A DNA stretch of 7,494 bases from Patescibacteria group bacterium (GCA_018818235.1 JAHISE010000124.1:1-7494), one strand, 5' to 3'; numbered from the stretch's first letter, positions 1 to 6,274 are shown. The notes: generated by a model from the sequence alone, not told the origin. Made by a program: numbers and translations.

Positions 1-102
1 TCCCAAAACACAAATAACAAATCCCAAGAGTAAGGAATGATCGAAGTTTGGGATTTTGGATTTGGGATTTCGTTGGGTTTTGGGTTTTGTGATTTGTGAT
101 TT
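1..102. repeat. Heptamer repeat array with complementary arms downstream of infB
   Basis: The right arm (47-102) reads as eight consecutive 7-nt units: TTTGGGA, TTTTGGA, TTTGGGA, TTTCGTT, GGGTTTT, GGGTTTT, GTGATTT, GTGATTT. The left arm (1-28) reads as four units on the opposite strand sense: TCCCAAA, ACACAAA, TAACAAA, TCCCAAG. A 9-bp perfect inverted repeat, AAATCCCAA (19-27) with TTGGGATTT (48-56), joins the arms over a 20-nt loop. No open reading frame of note crosses it. It lies 53 nt past the infB stop, so it could form a hairpin in the infB 3' end. The array is cut by the window edge and may continue to the left. Confidence 0.8.
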
Positions 103-124
103 TCTATGTAAGGATATTTTTATA

Positions 125-143
125 CCAAATTATATTGATTTGG
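125..143 (-). terminator. Small hairpin just past infB; possible weak terminator
   Basis: CCAAAT (125-130) and ATTTGG (138-143) form a perfect 6-bp stem with a 7-nt loop, 12 nt beyond the infB stop. On the transcribed (minus) strand the stem is followed by TATAAAAATATCC, which is not a U-tract, so it is not a canonical intrinsic terminator. The larger heptamer hairpin at 1-56 follows. Confidence 0.25.
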
Positions 144-155
144 CTATAATTATTT

Positions 156-2450
156 CTACTCCTTCTTCTTTAATTCCTTAAGGAAGATTTCTAGTACATC
201 ACCCTCTTCAACAGTAATCGGCGTCTCTACCTTCATACCGCATTCGGTACCTTCCTTTGCTTCTTTAATGTCTTTGTCACCGTGTTTAAGAAATGTTATA
301 CGCCCTGTACCAACTTCCTGACCTTCCCTGATAATTCGGAACGGTAAGCGCTTAATTACGCCATCCGTCACCTTTCCACCTACGATCTGTTCTGATTTCT
401 TTGTCATAAATATTGCACGAATTTCTATGTGTCCCAACACATTCTCTTCCTCTTCCGGAACAACCAGACCTTTAATAAGCGCTTCAACGTCATCTAACAG
501 TGCGTACACAACGTCATATTCACGAATCCGTACGTCTTCGCGTTCGGCGGTCTTCATTACACTTGATGGAATAGAAACATTGAAAGCAATAACCACTCCT
601 TCACTTGCACCTGCCATCATAACATCAGACTCGGAAACCGCTCCGACCGCACCATGAATTACTTTTACACTTACATTCTCTACTTTCTTTTTGGATAACG
701 CTTCTTTGATGGCCTCCAAAGACCCCTGTGCATCGGCCTTTAGAACCACCTTAAGCTGCGTTAGCTTCCCTTCGGAGAGTCTGGTTACCAAATCAACGAA
801 ACTGCCCTTCTTGCGAAGGTTTCGCTGCTCTTTTACAGCCTGAACAAGTGTCTTTGCCTGCTGTTCGGAAGTTACAACCTGCAATATATCACCTACATGA
901 GGAACATCCGTATAGCCGGAGATTCTGACTGCACCTGATGGCAACACTTCATCCAATCGCTTGCCATGTGCATCCATCATTGTGCGAACTTTGCCGGATG
1001 ATTTTCCGCATACAAAAATATCTCCATTTTTTAGTGTTCCGGTATTTATTATCACTGTTGCCAGTGCGCCCAAAGAAGGATCCAGATGGCTTTCTATAAC
1101 TGTTGCTACTGCGGATCTATTCGGATTTGCCTTGAATTCTCCAATTTCTGCAATTAGTACTATTGAATCCAGCAGATCCATAATCCCCATATTTGTTTTC
1201 GCACTACACAAAACAACAGGAGTTTTTCCTCCCCATTCTTCCGGTTGCAAATCATGCTGCGCAAGCTCTCCTTTAACACGATCCGGATCCGCACCTTCGC
1301 GATCCATTTTGTTTATTGCAACCAGTATGGGAACACCTGCTTCTTTTGCGTGATTAATGGCTTCTACAGTAGTTGGTTTGATCCCCTCTTCGGCAGCCAC
1401 AACAATAACGGCAATATCCGTTACCTGTGCACCCCTTGCCCGCATTGCTGTGAAAGCTTCATGTCCGGGAGTGTCCAAAAATGTAATCTTGTGCGCTTCT
1501 TTGGATCCTTCCGGAGTGTGCTCAACCTGATATGCTCCAATGTGCTGTGTAATTCCTCCGGCTTCTCCTGAAGCTACTTCTGTTTTTCTTATGGCATCCA
1601 GAATTGATGTTTTTCCGTGATCCACATGCCCCATTACAACCACTACAGGTGGTCTTTGAACAAGGTTTTCCGGCTCATCTTTTAGAAGTTCCTTCAGATT
1701 TTTACTCATAAGATCTTCTACTGTAGCCACCTCCTGCTCCTTTTGAACCACAACTCCCAATTCGGATGCAACAATGGATGCTGTGTCGAAATCTATTGTC
1801 TGATTTATTGTTGCCATAATTCCATTCGACATAAGAACCTGAATAATCTTGGGTACCTGAACTCCCGCTTTTTCGGCGAACTCTTTTACCGTAACTTCAG
1901 AATGAATCAGCACCACACCTTCTTTTCGTTTGATTTGCTGCTGATGAGATTTTGATGCCTGTGTTCGTTTTTTAGACTCTGCTCCGGCTTTTTCGGCAAT
2001 TCTTTCTTCCTCCTTCTCCTTTTTGAGCAAAGCAGGATCAGATTTTTGTTGCTCCTCTATTGCCTCTTTCGACACATCTTCCAGAGTAAGTTTCCTTAGT
2101 ACATGCAAAGATTCTTTTTTTACTCCCTGAACTTTTTTTTCTCCTCCCTCCTGCTCTCCTACATTTTCCTGTCCGGACTGTGCCCCTCCTTCATCAGCCT
2201 CATTTGAATTTTCATTTGCTTCCTCAGATTCCCCCTGCTTTTTTTCTTCATCATCAAATCCCGCTAAACCAAGAGATTCCATATCTACTTCTATTCCCTT
2301 CTTTTGAGCCACAAACCTCAATATACCTTGTGCAAGATTGTCAGGAACTTCCCTGTCTGTGGGTTTTACTCCAAAATTAACATTATCAAGCTCATGTCTG
2401 AGCTCTTGTCCTGTCATACCCAATGCTTTCGCTACCCGTACGAGGCGCAT
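156..2450 (-). CDS. infB: Translation initiation factor IF-2
   Basis: This GTPase brings initiator fMet-tRNA to the small ribosomal subunit and promotes 50S joining, acting in the cytoplasm. The 764 residues match a normal bacterial IF-2. An IF2_N-type helical domain (about 1-52) is followed by a charged, low-complexity Glu/Lys/Gln linker (about 66-178) and a second IF2_N-like domain (about 184-235). The G domain starts near 266: G1 GHVDHGKT (274-281), G2 with GGITQHIGAY (298-307), G3 DTPGHEAF (326-333, including catalytic-type His330), G4 NKMD (380-383) and G5 SAK (416-418). Domains II, III and C2 follow to the end. The ATG at 2450 is the only plausible start, because an in-frame TAA lies eight codons upstream with no start codon between. 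There is no Shine-Dalgarno site; TTCCCC lies 7 nt before the ATG. The stop is TAG, with an in-frame TAA two codons later. Confidence 0.98.
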   Translation of the reverse strand: MRLVRVAKALGMTGQELRHELDNVNFGVKPTDREVPDNLAQGILRFVAQKKGIEVDMESLGLAGFDDEEKKQGESEEANENSNEADEGGAQSGQENVGEQEGGEKKVQGVKKESLHVLRKLTLEDVSKEAIEEQQKSDPALLKKEKEEERIAEKAGAESKKRTQASKSHQQQIKRKEGVVLIHSEVTVKEFAEKAGVQVPKIIQVLMSNGIMATINQTIDFDTASIVASELGVVVQKEQEVATVEDLMSKNLKELLKDEPENLVQRPPVVVVMGHVDHGKTSILDAIRKTEVASGEAGGITQHIGAYQVEHTPEGSKEAHKITFLDTPGHEAFTAMRARGAQVTDIAVIVVAAEEGIKPTTVEAINHAKEAGVPILVAINKMDREGADPDRVKGELAQHDLQPEEWGGKTPVVLCSAKTNMGIMDLLDSIVLIAEIGEFKANPNRSAVATVIESHLDPSLGALATVIINTGTLKNGDIFVCGKSSGKVRTMMDAHGKRLDEVLPSGAVRISGYTDVPHVGDILQVVTSEQQAKTLVQAVKEQRNLRKKGSFVDLVTRLSEGKLTQLKVVLKADAQGSLEAIKEALSKKKVENVSVKVIHGAVGAVSESDVMMAGASEGVVIAFNVSIPSSVMKTAEREDVRIREYDVVYALLDDVEALIKGLVVPEEEENVLGHIEIRAIFMTKKSEQIVGGKVTDGVIKRLPFRIIREGQEVGTGRITFLKHGDKDIKEAKEGTECGMKVETPITVEEGDVLEIFLKELKKKE

Positions 2451-2457
2451 GTGAAGT

Positions 2458-2476
2458 GGGGAATATAGCCATTATC
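2458..2476 (-). promoter_or_regulatory. Putative infB start-proximal element (GATAAT-N7-TTCCCC-N7-ATG)
   Basis: Read on the minus strand, a -10-like GATAAT (2471-2476) is followed after 7 nt by TTCCCC (2458-2463), and the ATG comes after another 7 nt. A start site 6-7 nt after the -10 would put the mRNA 5' end at or beside TTCCCC, giving a leader of about 13 nt. No good -35 box lies at 16-18 nt spacing. A TTGCTT at 2504-2509 is too far from GATAAT. The same layout occurs before eno. The motif is directly visible; its role is inference. Confidence 0.4.
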
Positions 2477-2519
2477 AGCATATATTGTTTTTTATAGTAT
2501 ATAAAGCAATTAATAATGA

Positions 2520-2724
2520 AATAAGATTCCAGAATCCAGACTTAAGAAGATTCCAGATCTCAGAGGCCAGATTCACAAACAGATTACAAGATTCCTAAAA
2601 CCAAGTCCCAAGTGTTTTTGGAATCTTCATATTTAGGAATCTCCCTGCGAATCTGGAAGTTGGAATCTGGAATCTTATTATAATGGAATCTCCCTGAAAT
2701 CTGGTATCTGGAATCTGGAATCTT
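2520..2724. repeat. Long imperfect inverted repeat built of 7-nt units (AGATTCC / GAATCTG)
   Basis: The left arm (2524-2575) runs AGATTCC, AGAATCC, AGACTTA, a 3-nt insertion, then AGATTCC, AGATCTC, AGAGGCC, AGATTCA. The right arm has complementary units: GAATCTG, GAAGTTG, GAATCTG, GAATCTT (2649-2676), and again GTATCTG, GAATCTG, GAATCTT (2704-2724). The outer ends pair perfectly over 14 bp (2520-2533 with 2666-2679). The inner part pairs over 11 bp (2589-2599 with 2632-2642), or alternatively over 13 positions with one mismatch (2588-2600 with 2615-2627). The last heptamer ends one base before the TAG codon of the DHH gene. The array therefore forms that gene's 3' region and could act as a terminator or mRNA-stabilising hairpin. 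No U-tract follows and there is no gene in this spacer. Confidence 0.88.
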
Positions 2725-2725
2725 C

Positions 2726-4099
2726 CTATGCCATCTCTTCCATCACATCCACCTTCCCATTACTATCCGAATCACTCCCCCTAAGCTTCTCCACAATATC
2801 TATTTCTATTTTGTTTTTATCTTCTTTTACTTCCTGAATCTTGTCAGGCACTTTTGCTTCATTTTTAATAATTCCACCGGATCTGCCGTATGAAGTTTTA
2901 AAATCGCCCGAAGAAGATTGATTAAAATCTGCATCGTCTTTCTTTTGTTGCACAATTCCTTCTTTAAGTTTTTGCACACATTCCAGTACCTGCAACTGGA
3001 AGTTATCGAATGATTTTACTCTGAATCCCGCAGCCCTAGGATGACCACCGCCTCCAAACAACTTTGCGACAAGAGAACTGACATTTACCTCCATAGTTGA
3101 TCGAATACTCGCCTTTAGTCCTCCTTCTTCAAGCTCCGTAAACATAACATATACTTTCGCATCCGGAACCGTAGATATCAGATCATCAAGTATGCCACTT
3201 GTTTCTTTGCTTTCGGCATCCATTTCTGCCAGATCTTCACGACTTACGGTAGACCATACTATCCCCGCCTCTTTATCAATCTGCATATTATTTAATGCTC
3301 TTCCCCAAATCTTTAGAGTGCTGAGCGGTTTGGATTTATAAACATTTTGAATAATTTCCTGTTGTCTGGCACCCATCTCCAGAAGCTCTGCGGCAATTTC
3401 CAGTGAACGCGGCGTGGTGTTGGGATTCTGAAAACTTCGCGTGTCTGTGATAATTCCGGTCAAAATAAGAGTGGCAATATCCGGTGTCATTTTTTCTTTA
3501 TACGAAGGCATTTGCATTAGCCAATGATAAATAACCTCGGTTGCACTTGCGGCTGTGGTATCAATTAGCTTTACCTGACCGAACTCCGTATTACTTATGT
3601 GATGATCAATATTTAATATCGGAACCTGCGAAAACAAATCCATATGTTCCGTATATATGGATCCCAAAAGTGAAAGATCTGCTGTATCCACAACAACAAT
3701 CAGATCATACATATTTAAGCCTTCGCTCAATGTAATGTGTTTTGAAGCAATTCTTCCACCCTTGGGCATAACAATAATATTTACTTTGTGATCTTCGACC
3801 GTATAGCGGAGCTTATCCACCTCCATTCCTTCTTCCAGATTTACAGTAACAATGAACTGTTGATCTTCCTGAATTTCCCGCTTAAACTTATCGTATCCCG
3901 GAAGAAAACTTAACGATTCCGGTGGTGATTCGGGGCATATTACAGTCACCTCCTTCCCCAAAGCCCGAAACAACTGATAACAAGAAAGAGCACTGCTAAG
4001 CCCATCAGGGTCTACATTGGCATGTGGGACCACAAGTATGCGCTGGGCACGCCCTAGAGCCTGGTTTGCTGCCGTAAATTCGAGATTTGAGATGGACAT
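2726..4099 (-). CDS. DHH/DHHA1 phosphoesterase, NrnA-like (oligoribonuclease / pAp phosphatase family)
   Basis: The family hydrolyses short oligonucleotides and, in NrnA, 3'-phosphoadenosine 5'-phosphate, using Mn2+ in the cytoplasm. The DHH motifs are all present: motif I HANVDPDG (26-33; His26, Asp30, Asp32), motif II VVVDTAD (Asp138), motif III NIDHH (Asp165-His166-His167) and motif IV TDTRSF (Asp219). The DHHA1 substrate loop is GGGGHPRAAGF (349-359). Two features are unusual. About 50 extra residues lie between SLSFLPG (62-68) and motif II, far more than I recall in Bacillus NrnA. A polar, probably disordered tail (about 384-457) ends in an EF-hand-like loop (443-454). The gene lies upstream of infB on the same strand, with a 275-bp repeat spacer between them. 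It has its own promoter and a TAG stop. The fold is certain; whether the substrate is nanoRNA, pAp or a cyclic dinucleotide is not. Confidence 0.92.
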   Translation of the reverse strand: MSISNLEFTAANQALGRAQRILVVPHANVDPDGLSSALSCYQLFRALGKEVTVICPESPPESLSFLPGYDKFKREIQEDQQFIVTVNLEEGMEVDKLRYTVEDHKVNIIVMPKGGRIASKHITLSEGLNMYDLIVVVDTADLSLLGSIYTEHMDLFSQVPILNIDHHISNTEFGQVKLIDTTAASATEVIYHWLMQMPSYKEKMTPDIATLILTGIITDTRSFQNPNTTPRSLEIAAELLEMGARQQEIIQNVYKSKPLSTLKIWGRALNNMQIDKEAGIVWSTVSREDLAEMDAESKETSGILDDLISTVPDAKVYVMFTELEEGGLKASIRSTMEVNVSSLVAKLFGGGGHPRAAGFRVKSFDNFQLQVLECVQKLKEGIVQQKKDDADFNQSSSGDFKTSYGRSGGIIKNEAKVPDKIQEVKEDKNKIEIDIVEKLRGSDSDSNGKVDVMEEMA

Positions 4100-4121
4100 G
4101 GTTCTTACTAATTAACTTATT

Positions 4122-4150
4122 ATTATAACATAATTGAGATATTATAGCAA
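4122..4150 (-). promoter_or_regulatory. Extended -10 sigma70-type promoter of the DHH gene
   Basis: On the minus strand, TTGCTA (4145-4150) is followed by a 17-nt spacer and TATAAT (4122-4127). TG sits one base upstream of the hexamer, making the perfect extended -10 TGTTATAAT. The predicted start near 4115 leaves a leader of about 15 nt before the ATG at 4099. A second TATAAT overlaps the -35 (4141-4146). There is no clear Shine-Dalgarno site and no TTCCCC element, unlike the other minus-strand genes. Confidence 0.65.
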
Positions 4151-4182
4151 CTTTTATATATGTCCTTGTAATATTGAGGTTC

Positions 4183-4233
4183 GGAATCCGGAATCCGGAA
4201 TCCGGCAAGGATATTTGGACTTATTCCGGATTC
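4183..4233. repeat. GGAATCC x3 tandem repeat with inverted partner
   Basis: Three perfect tandem copies of GGAATCC (4183-4203, then GG) have a 7-nt period. An 11-bp perfect inverted partner lies downstream: GAATCCGGAAT (4184-4194) pairs with ATTCCGGATTC (4223-4233). The right side continues as degenerate heptamers TTCCGGA, TTCTGAG, TTCCAAA, TTTCGAA (4224-4251). It lies upstream of the DHH promoter, so it is not in that gene's transcript. Confidence 0.85.
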
Positions 4234-4389
4234 TGAGTTCCAAATTTCGAATGCCTGATATTTGGATAAATTCTGCAAAATCAATATTTTGAAATAAGAG
4301 GATATACAACCAGATTATTAACACCTTAACAAGGTATAAGAACAAAGAATTTGCTCTATTTTTGCCTACCATTTCTACGCTACTACACT

Positions 4390-4398
4390 TGATATAAT
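4390..4398 (+). promoter_or_regulatory. Extended -10 element, probable promoter of tRNA-Pro and the 127-aa gene
   Basis: The sequence TGATATAAT is a perfect extended -10 (TGnTATAAT). No convincing -35 is found at 17 nt, where CATTTC sits, but extended -10 promoters often do without one. A start near 4405 would give a tRNA leader of about 54 nt. A weaker alternative nearer the tRNA is TTGTAT (4420-4425) with TATAGG (4445-4450), although its 19-nt spacing is long. Confidence 0.5.
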
Positions 4399-4419
4399 TA
4401 CGTCTTTTCAATTAGTGAA

Positions 4420-4433
4420 TTGTATATATACAA
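4420..4433. promoter_or_regulatory. 14-bp perfect palindrome TTGTATATATACAA upstream of tRNA-Pro
   Basis: The 14 bases equal their own reverse complement. They lie between the extended -10 (4390-4398) and the tRNA 5' end (4459), where a dimeric repressor could bind. An AT-rich palindrome can also arise by chance, and no regulator gene is seen nearby. Confidence 0.35.
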
Positions 4434-4458
4434 AAATAGATTAGTATAGGATCGCAAT

Positions 4459-4534
4459 CGGGGCGTAGTTCAGTTGGTAGAATGCACGGCTGGGGGCCGT
4501 GTGGTCGCTGGTTCGAGCCCAGTCGCCCCGACCA
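4459..4534 (+). tRNA. tRNA-Pro (anticodon GGG), CCA encoded
   Basis: A full cloverleaf can be drawn by hand. The acceptor stem CGGGGCG (4459-4465) pairs with CGCCCCG (4524-4530). The D stem is GTTC with GAAT (one G-U pair), and the D loop contains the invariant GG. The anticodon stem CACGG (4485-4489) pairs with CCGTG (4497-4501) around the loop CTGGGGG. The anticodon GGG (4492-4494) follows T33 and is followed by G37, as usual in tRNA-Pro. The variable loop has 5 nt, and the T arm carries TTCGAGC. C1-G72 and discriminator A73 (4531) are the known proline identity bases. CCA is encoded at 4532-4534. The tRNA reads CCC and CCU codons. Confidence 0.97.
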
Positions 4535-4554
4535 TTATATGTAATGACATATAA
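4535..4554 (+). other. Small hairpin directly after the tRNA CCA
   Basis: TTATATG (4535-4541) and CATATAA (4548-4554) form a perfect 7-bp stem with a 6-nt loop, starting at the base after the encoded CCA. It is AT-rich and lacks a following T-tract, so it is a poor terminator. It could mark a tRNA 3' processing point or structure the leader of the downstream gene. The in-frame TGA that rules out an earlier start for the 127-aa gene lies in its loop (4545-4547). Confidence 0.45.
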
Positions 4555-4568
4555 CCCATAAAAAAGTT

Positions 4569-4952
4569 ATGCAAAATTTTATTGGAGTAATTATCGAAGA
4601 AAGTCTCACAAATAAAAAAATACTCAGTAAAGTAAAAATCAATGAAACAAAAGTTGTGCCAGTCAATGAAAAACATCAAACTCCTCACCTTAAACAATGG
4701 ACATTACACACTATTGAAATTTTGGCAGATAATGCTGATGACATTGCATTAGAACTTAGCAAAACACTTGAAGGAAATGAGAATACTGGTTACTGGTATG
4801 CAGATTACAAAAATAATGAATTGGTATATATAGTTTTCCCAATTAGGATTTTCAAAATTGCTCAAAATGATCCTGAGGGATTTCAAAAGGCAAGAGATTA
4901 CGGAATTTCCCTTGGGATTCCAGAATATCAACTAAGCTTTTATCCTGAATAG
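4569..4952 (+). CDS. Conserved hypothetical protein, 127 aa
   Basis: Function unknown. The sequence is soluble, with no signal peptide or membrane segment. It looks like a compact alpha/beta protein: an N-terminal strand MQNFIGVIIEESL, a Lys-rich middle, WTLHTIEI (45-52), a helix around 55-68, WYADYKNNE (76-84), VYIVFPIRIFKI and a closing YGISLGIPEYQLSF. I remember proteins with this WYADxKN and GISLGIPEYQ pattern from Patescibacteria genomes, always unannotated; a search is needed to confirm. The ATG is chosen because an in-frame TGA lies seven codons upstream and no ATG, GTG or TTG lies between. There is no Shine-Dalgarno site. It starts 34 nt after tRNA-Pro with no terminator between, so the two may be co-transcribed. 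GC is about 33% over 4621-4920, against about 44% in sampled eno lines. It converges with eno, and the stop is TAG. Confidence 0.8.
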   Translation: MQNFIGVIIEESLTNKKILSKVKINETKVVPVNEKHQTPHLKQWTLHTIEILADNADDIALELSKTLEGNENTGYWYADYKNNELVYIVFPIRIFKIAQNDPEGFQKARDYGISLGIPEYQLSFYPE

Positions 4953-5001
4953 CATTGTGATCTACTAGCAATTTGCGAAGCATCTCACCACATAACTACT
5001 A

Positions 5002-6267
5002 CTATAACGGAGACACATAACTCGCCTTAACACCAAGTTTCTCCTCTATCCTGAGCAACTGATTATATTTACAAACCCTATCCGTTCTACTCAAAGATCC
5101 TGTTTTAATCTGCCCGGTCCTCAAACCAACAGCTAGATGTGCAATGAAAGTATCCTCAGTTTCTCCACTTCTGTGACTCACCACTGCAGTCCATCCTTGA
5201 TCATGAGCTAATTTGATTGCATCTACAGTCTCGGAGACGGTTCCGATTTGATTAAGTTTAATCAAAACAGAATTTACCGCCTTCTTCTCGATAGCTTGAT
5301 TGATCCTCTCCACATTGGTTACCAACAGATCATCGCCAACCAATTGAATGTGATCCCCCACCGCTTCGTTCATTGCAGCAAATCCGTCCCAGTCATCTTC
5401 ACTGTGACTGTCTTCGATAGAGACTATCGGATACTTTTTCAAGAGTTCCTGATAATAAGATGCAAGCTCGTCGGAAGACAGATTCTTCCCATCAATTGTA
5501 TAAGATTCATCCTCACAAAACTCCGAGGCAGCGGCATCGATTGCGAGCTTAATCTTTCCTTCATATCCTGCAAACTCAATAGCCTCTAGAATCATCGTAA
5601 ATGCTTCGTGTGAATCTTGGAGGTGCGGAGCAAAGCCTCCTTCATCACCTACCGCAGTAACCTGCCCGGAATCCTTAAGAAGTTTTTTTAATGCATGGAA
5701 AGTCTCCGCTCCTGCTCGCAACGCATCTGTAAAACTACCAAACTCAGTCGGCACAATCATGAATTCCTGAATGGCAAGACCACTATCCGCATGCTGTCCT
5801 CCATTCATTACATTCATCATTGGCGTTGGAAGAAGGTTGGCATCCTTAACTCCAAACTGATCCGCCAAAGACTCGCATAGTGATTTGTGTTCACTGCCGG
5901 CTCTTGCTCTGCAAACAGCCATGGATACTCCTAATATTGCGTTTGCTCCAAGCTTTGATTTATTAGGAGTTCCATCCAATTCAATCATTTTCTGATCAAT
6001 TGAACGTTGATCTGATATGTCCTGATCTTTCAGCTCAGCTGCAATCACATCATTGACATTGTTTACTGCTTTTTGAACTGACTTCCCTCCAAAAACCTTC
6101 TTATCTCCATCACGTAATTCCAAAGCTTCATGAGTACCGGTCGAAGCGCCGGATGGCACAGCGCTGCGTCCGAATGTACCATCCTCCAGTTCGCAATCGA
6201 CTTCGATAGTCGGGTTACCGCGGGAGTCGAGGATTTGGCGGGCTTTAAGCGATTTTATTGTAGGCAT
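5002..6267 (-). CDS. eno: Enolase (phosphopyruvate hydratase)
   Basis: Enolase interconverts 2-phosphoglycerate and phosphoenolpyruvate in glycolysis; the Mg2+-dependent dimer acts in the cytoplasm. The 421 residues match a full-length bacterial enolase. Visible marks in order are the N-terminal ILDSRGNPTIEV, the mobile loop SGASTG (39-44), NGGQHAD (His159), QEFM (Glu168), catalytic GDEGGF (Glu209), and metal ligands Asp244 (LAIDAA), Glu285 (SIED) and the GDDL pair (312-313). Catalytic Lys337 lies in LIKLNQIG, followed by SHRSGETED (364-372) and KTGSLSRTDR (Lys388). No key residue is missing. The ATG is set by an in-frame TAG upstream with no other start between. There is no Shine-Dalgarno site; TTCCCC lies 7 nt before the ATG. 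It ends in three consecutive TAG codons. The 3' end faces the 127-aa gene 49 nt away, and I see no terminator in that gap. Confidence 0.98.
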   Translation of the reverse strand: MPTIKSLKARQILDSRGNPTIEVDCELEDGTFGRSAVPSGASTGTHEALELRDGDKKVFGGKSVQKAVNNVNDVIAAELKDQDISDQRSIDQKMIELDGTPNKSKLGANAILGVSMAVCRARAGSEHKSLCESLADQFGVKDANLLPTPMMNVMNGGQHADSGLAIQEFMIVPTEFGSFTDALRAGAETFHALKKLLKDSGQVTAVGDEGGFAPHLQDSHEAFTMILEAIEFAGYEGKIKLAIDAAASEFCEDESYTIDGKNLSSDELASYYQELLKKYPIVSIEDSHSEDDWDGFAAMNEAVGDHIQLVGDDLLVTNVERINQAIEKKAVNSVLIKLNQIGTVSETVDAIKLAHDQGWTAVVSHRSGETEDTFIAHLAVGLRTGQIKTGSLSRTDRVCKYNQLLRIEEKLGVKASYVSPL

Positions 6268-6274
6268 AATGTTT

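Larger units (their letters stand above)
4100..4458. other. Non-coding divergent control region between the DHH gene and tRNA-Pro
   Basis: I see no credible gene on either strand in this 359-bp stretch. From left to right it holds the DHH promoter (minus), a GGAATCC repeat hairpin, a 10-nt direct repeat GATATTTGGA (4210-4219 and 4257-4266), an AT-rich stretch with nothing recognisable (about 4267-4389), an extended -10 on the plus strand (4390-4398) and a palindrome (4420-4433). Confidence 0.75.

Noticed and set aside
427..1955. Several plus-strand frames opposite infB
   Set aside because: They are antisense shadows of a fully conserved infB, with no recognisable domains or start signals.
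2520..2724. CRISPR array or insertion sequence in the repeat spacers
   Set aside because: The units are 7 nt long with no spacers between them, and there is no transposase, terminal repeat or target duplication.
4005..4411. Two overlapping minus-strand frames containing IPDSGFR-like and RNLELRIRN-like repeats
   Set aside because: The peptide repeats are translations of the GGAATCC DNA repeat, and the frames cross the DHH promoter. One overlaps the start of the DHH gene in another frame.
4470..4697. 75-aa minus-strand frame ending in a GATGLEPATTRPP-like sequence
   Set aside because: It runs antisense through tRNA-Pro. The GATGLEPATT string is a well-known artefact of translating the reverse strand of a tRNA.
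4459..4952. Integrated element using the tRNA-Pro 3' end as attachment site
   Set aside because: No second copy of the tRNA 3' end and no integrase is present in the window. Only the composition of the 127-aa gene hints at transfer.
4953..5001. Bidirectional terminator between the 127-aa gene and eno
   Set aside because: No stem longer than about 4 bp and no T-tract on either strand.
5248..5880. Plus-strand frames opposite eno
   Set aside because: They are antisense shadows of a complete enolase.
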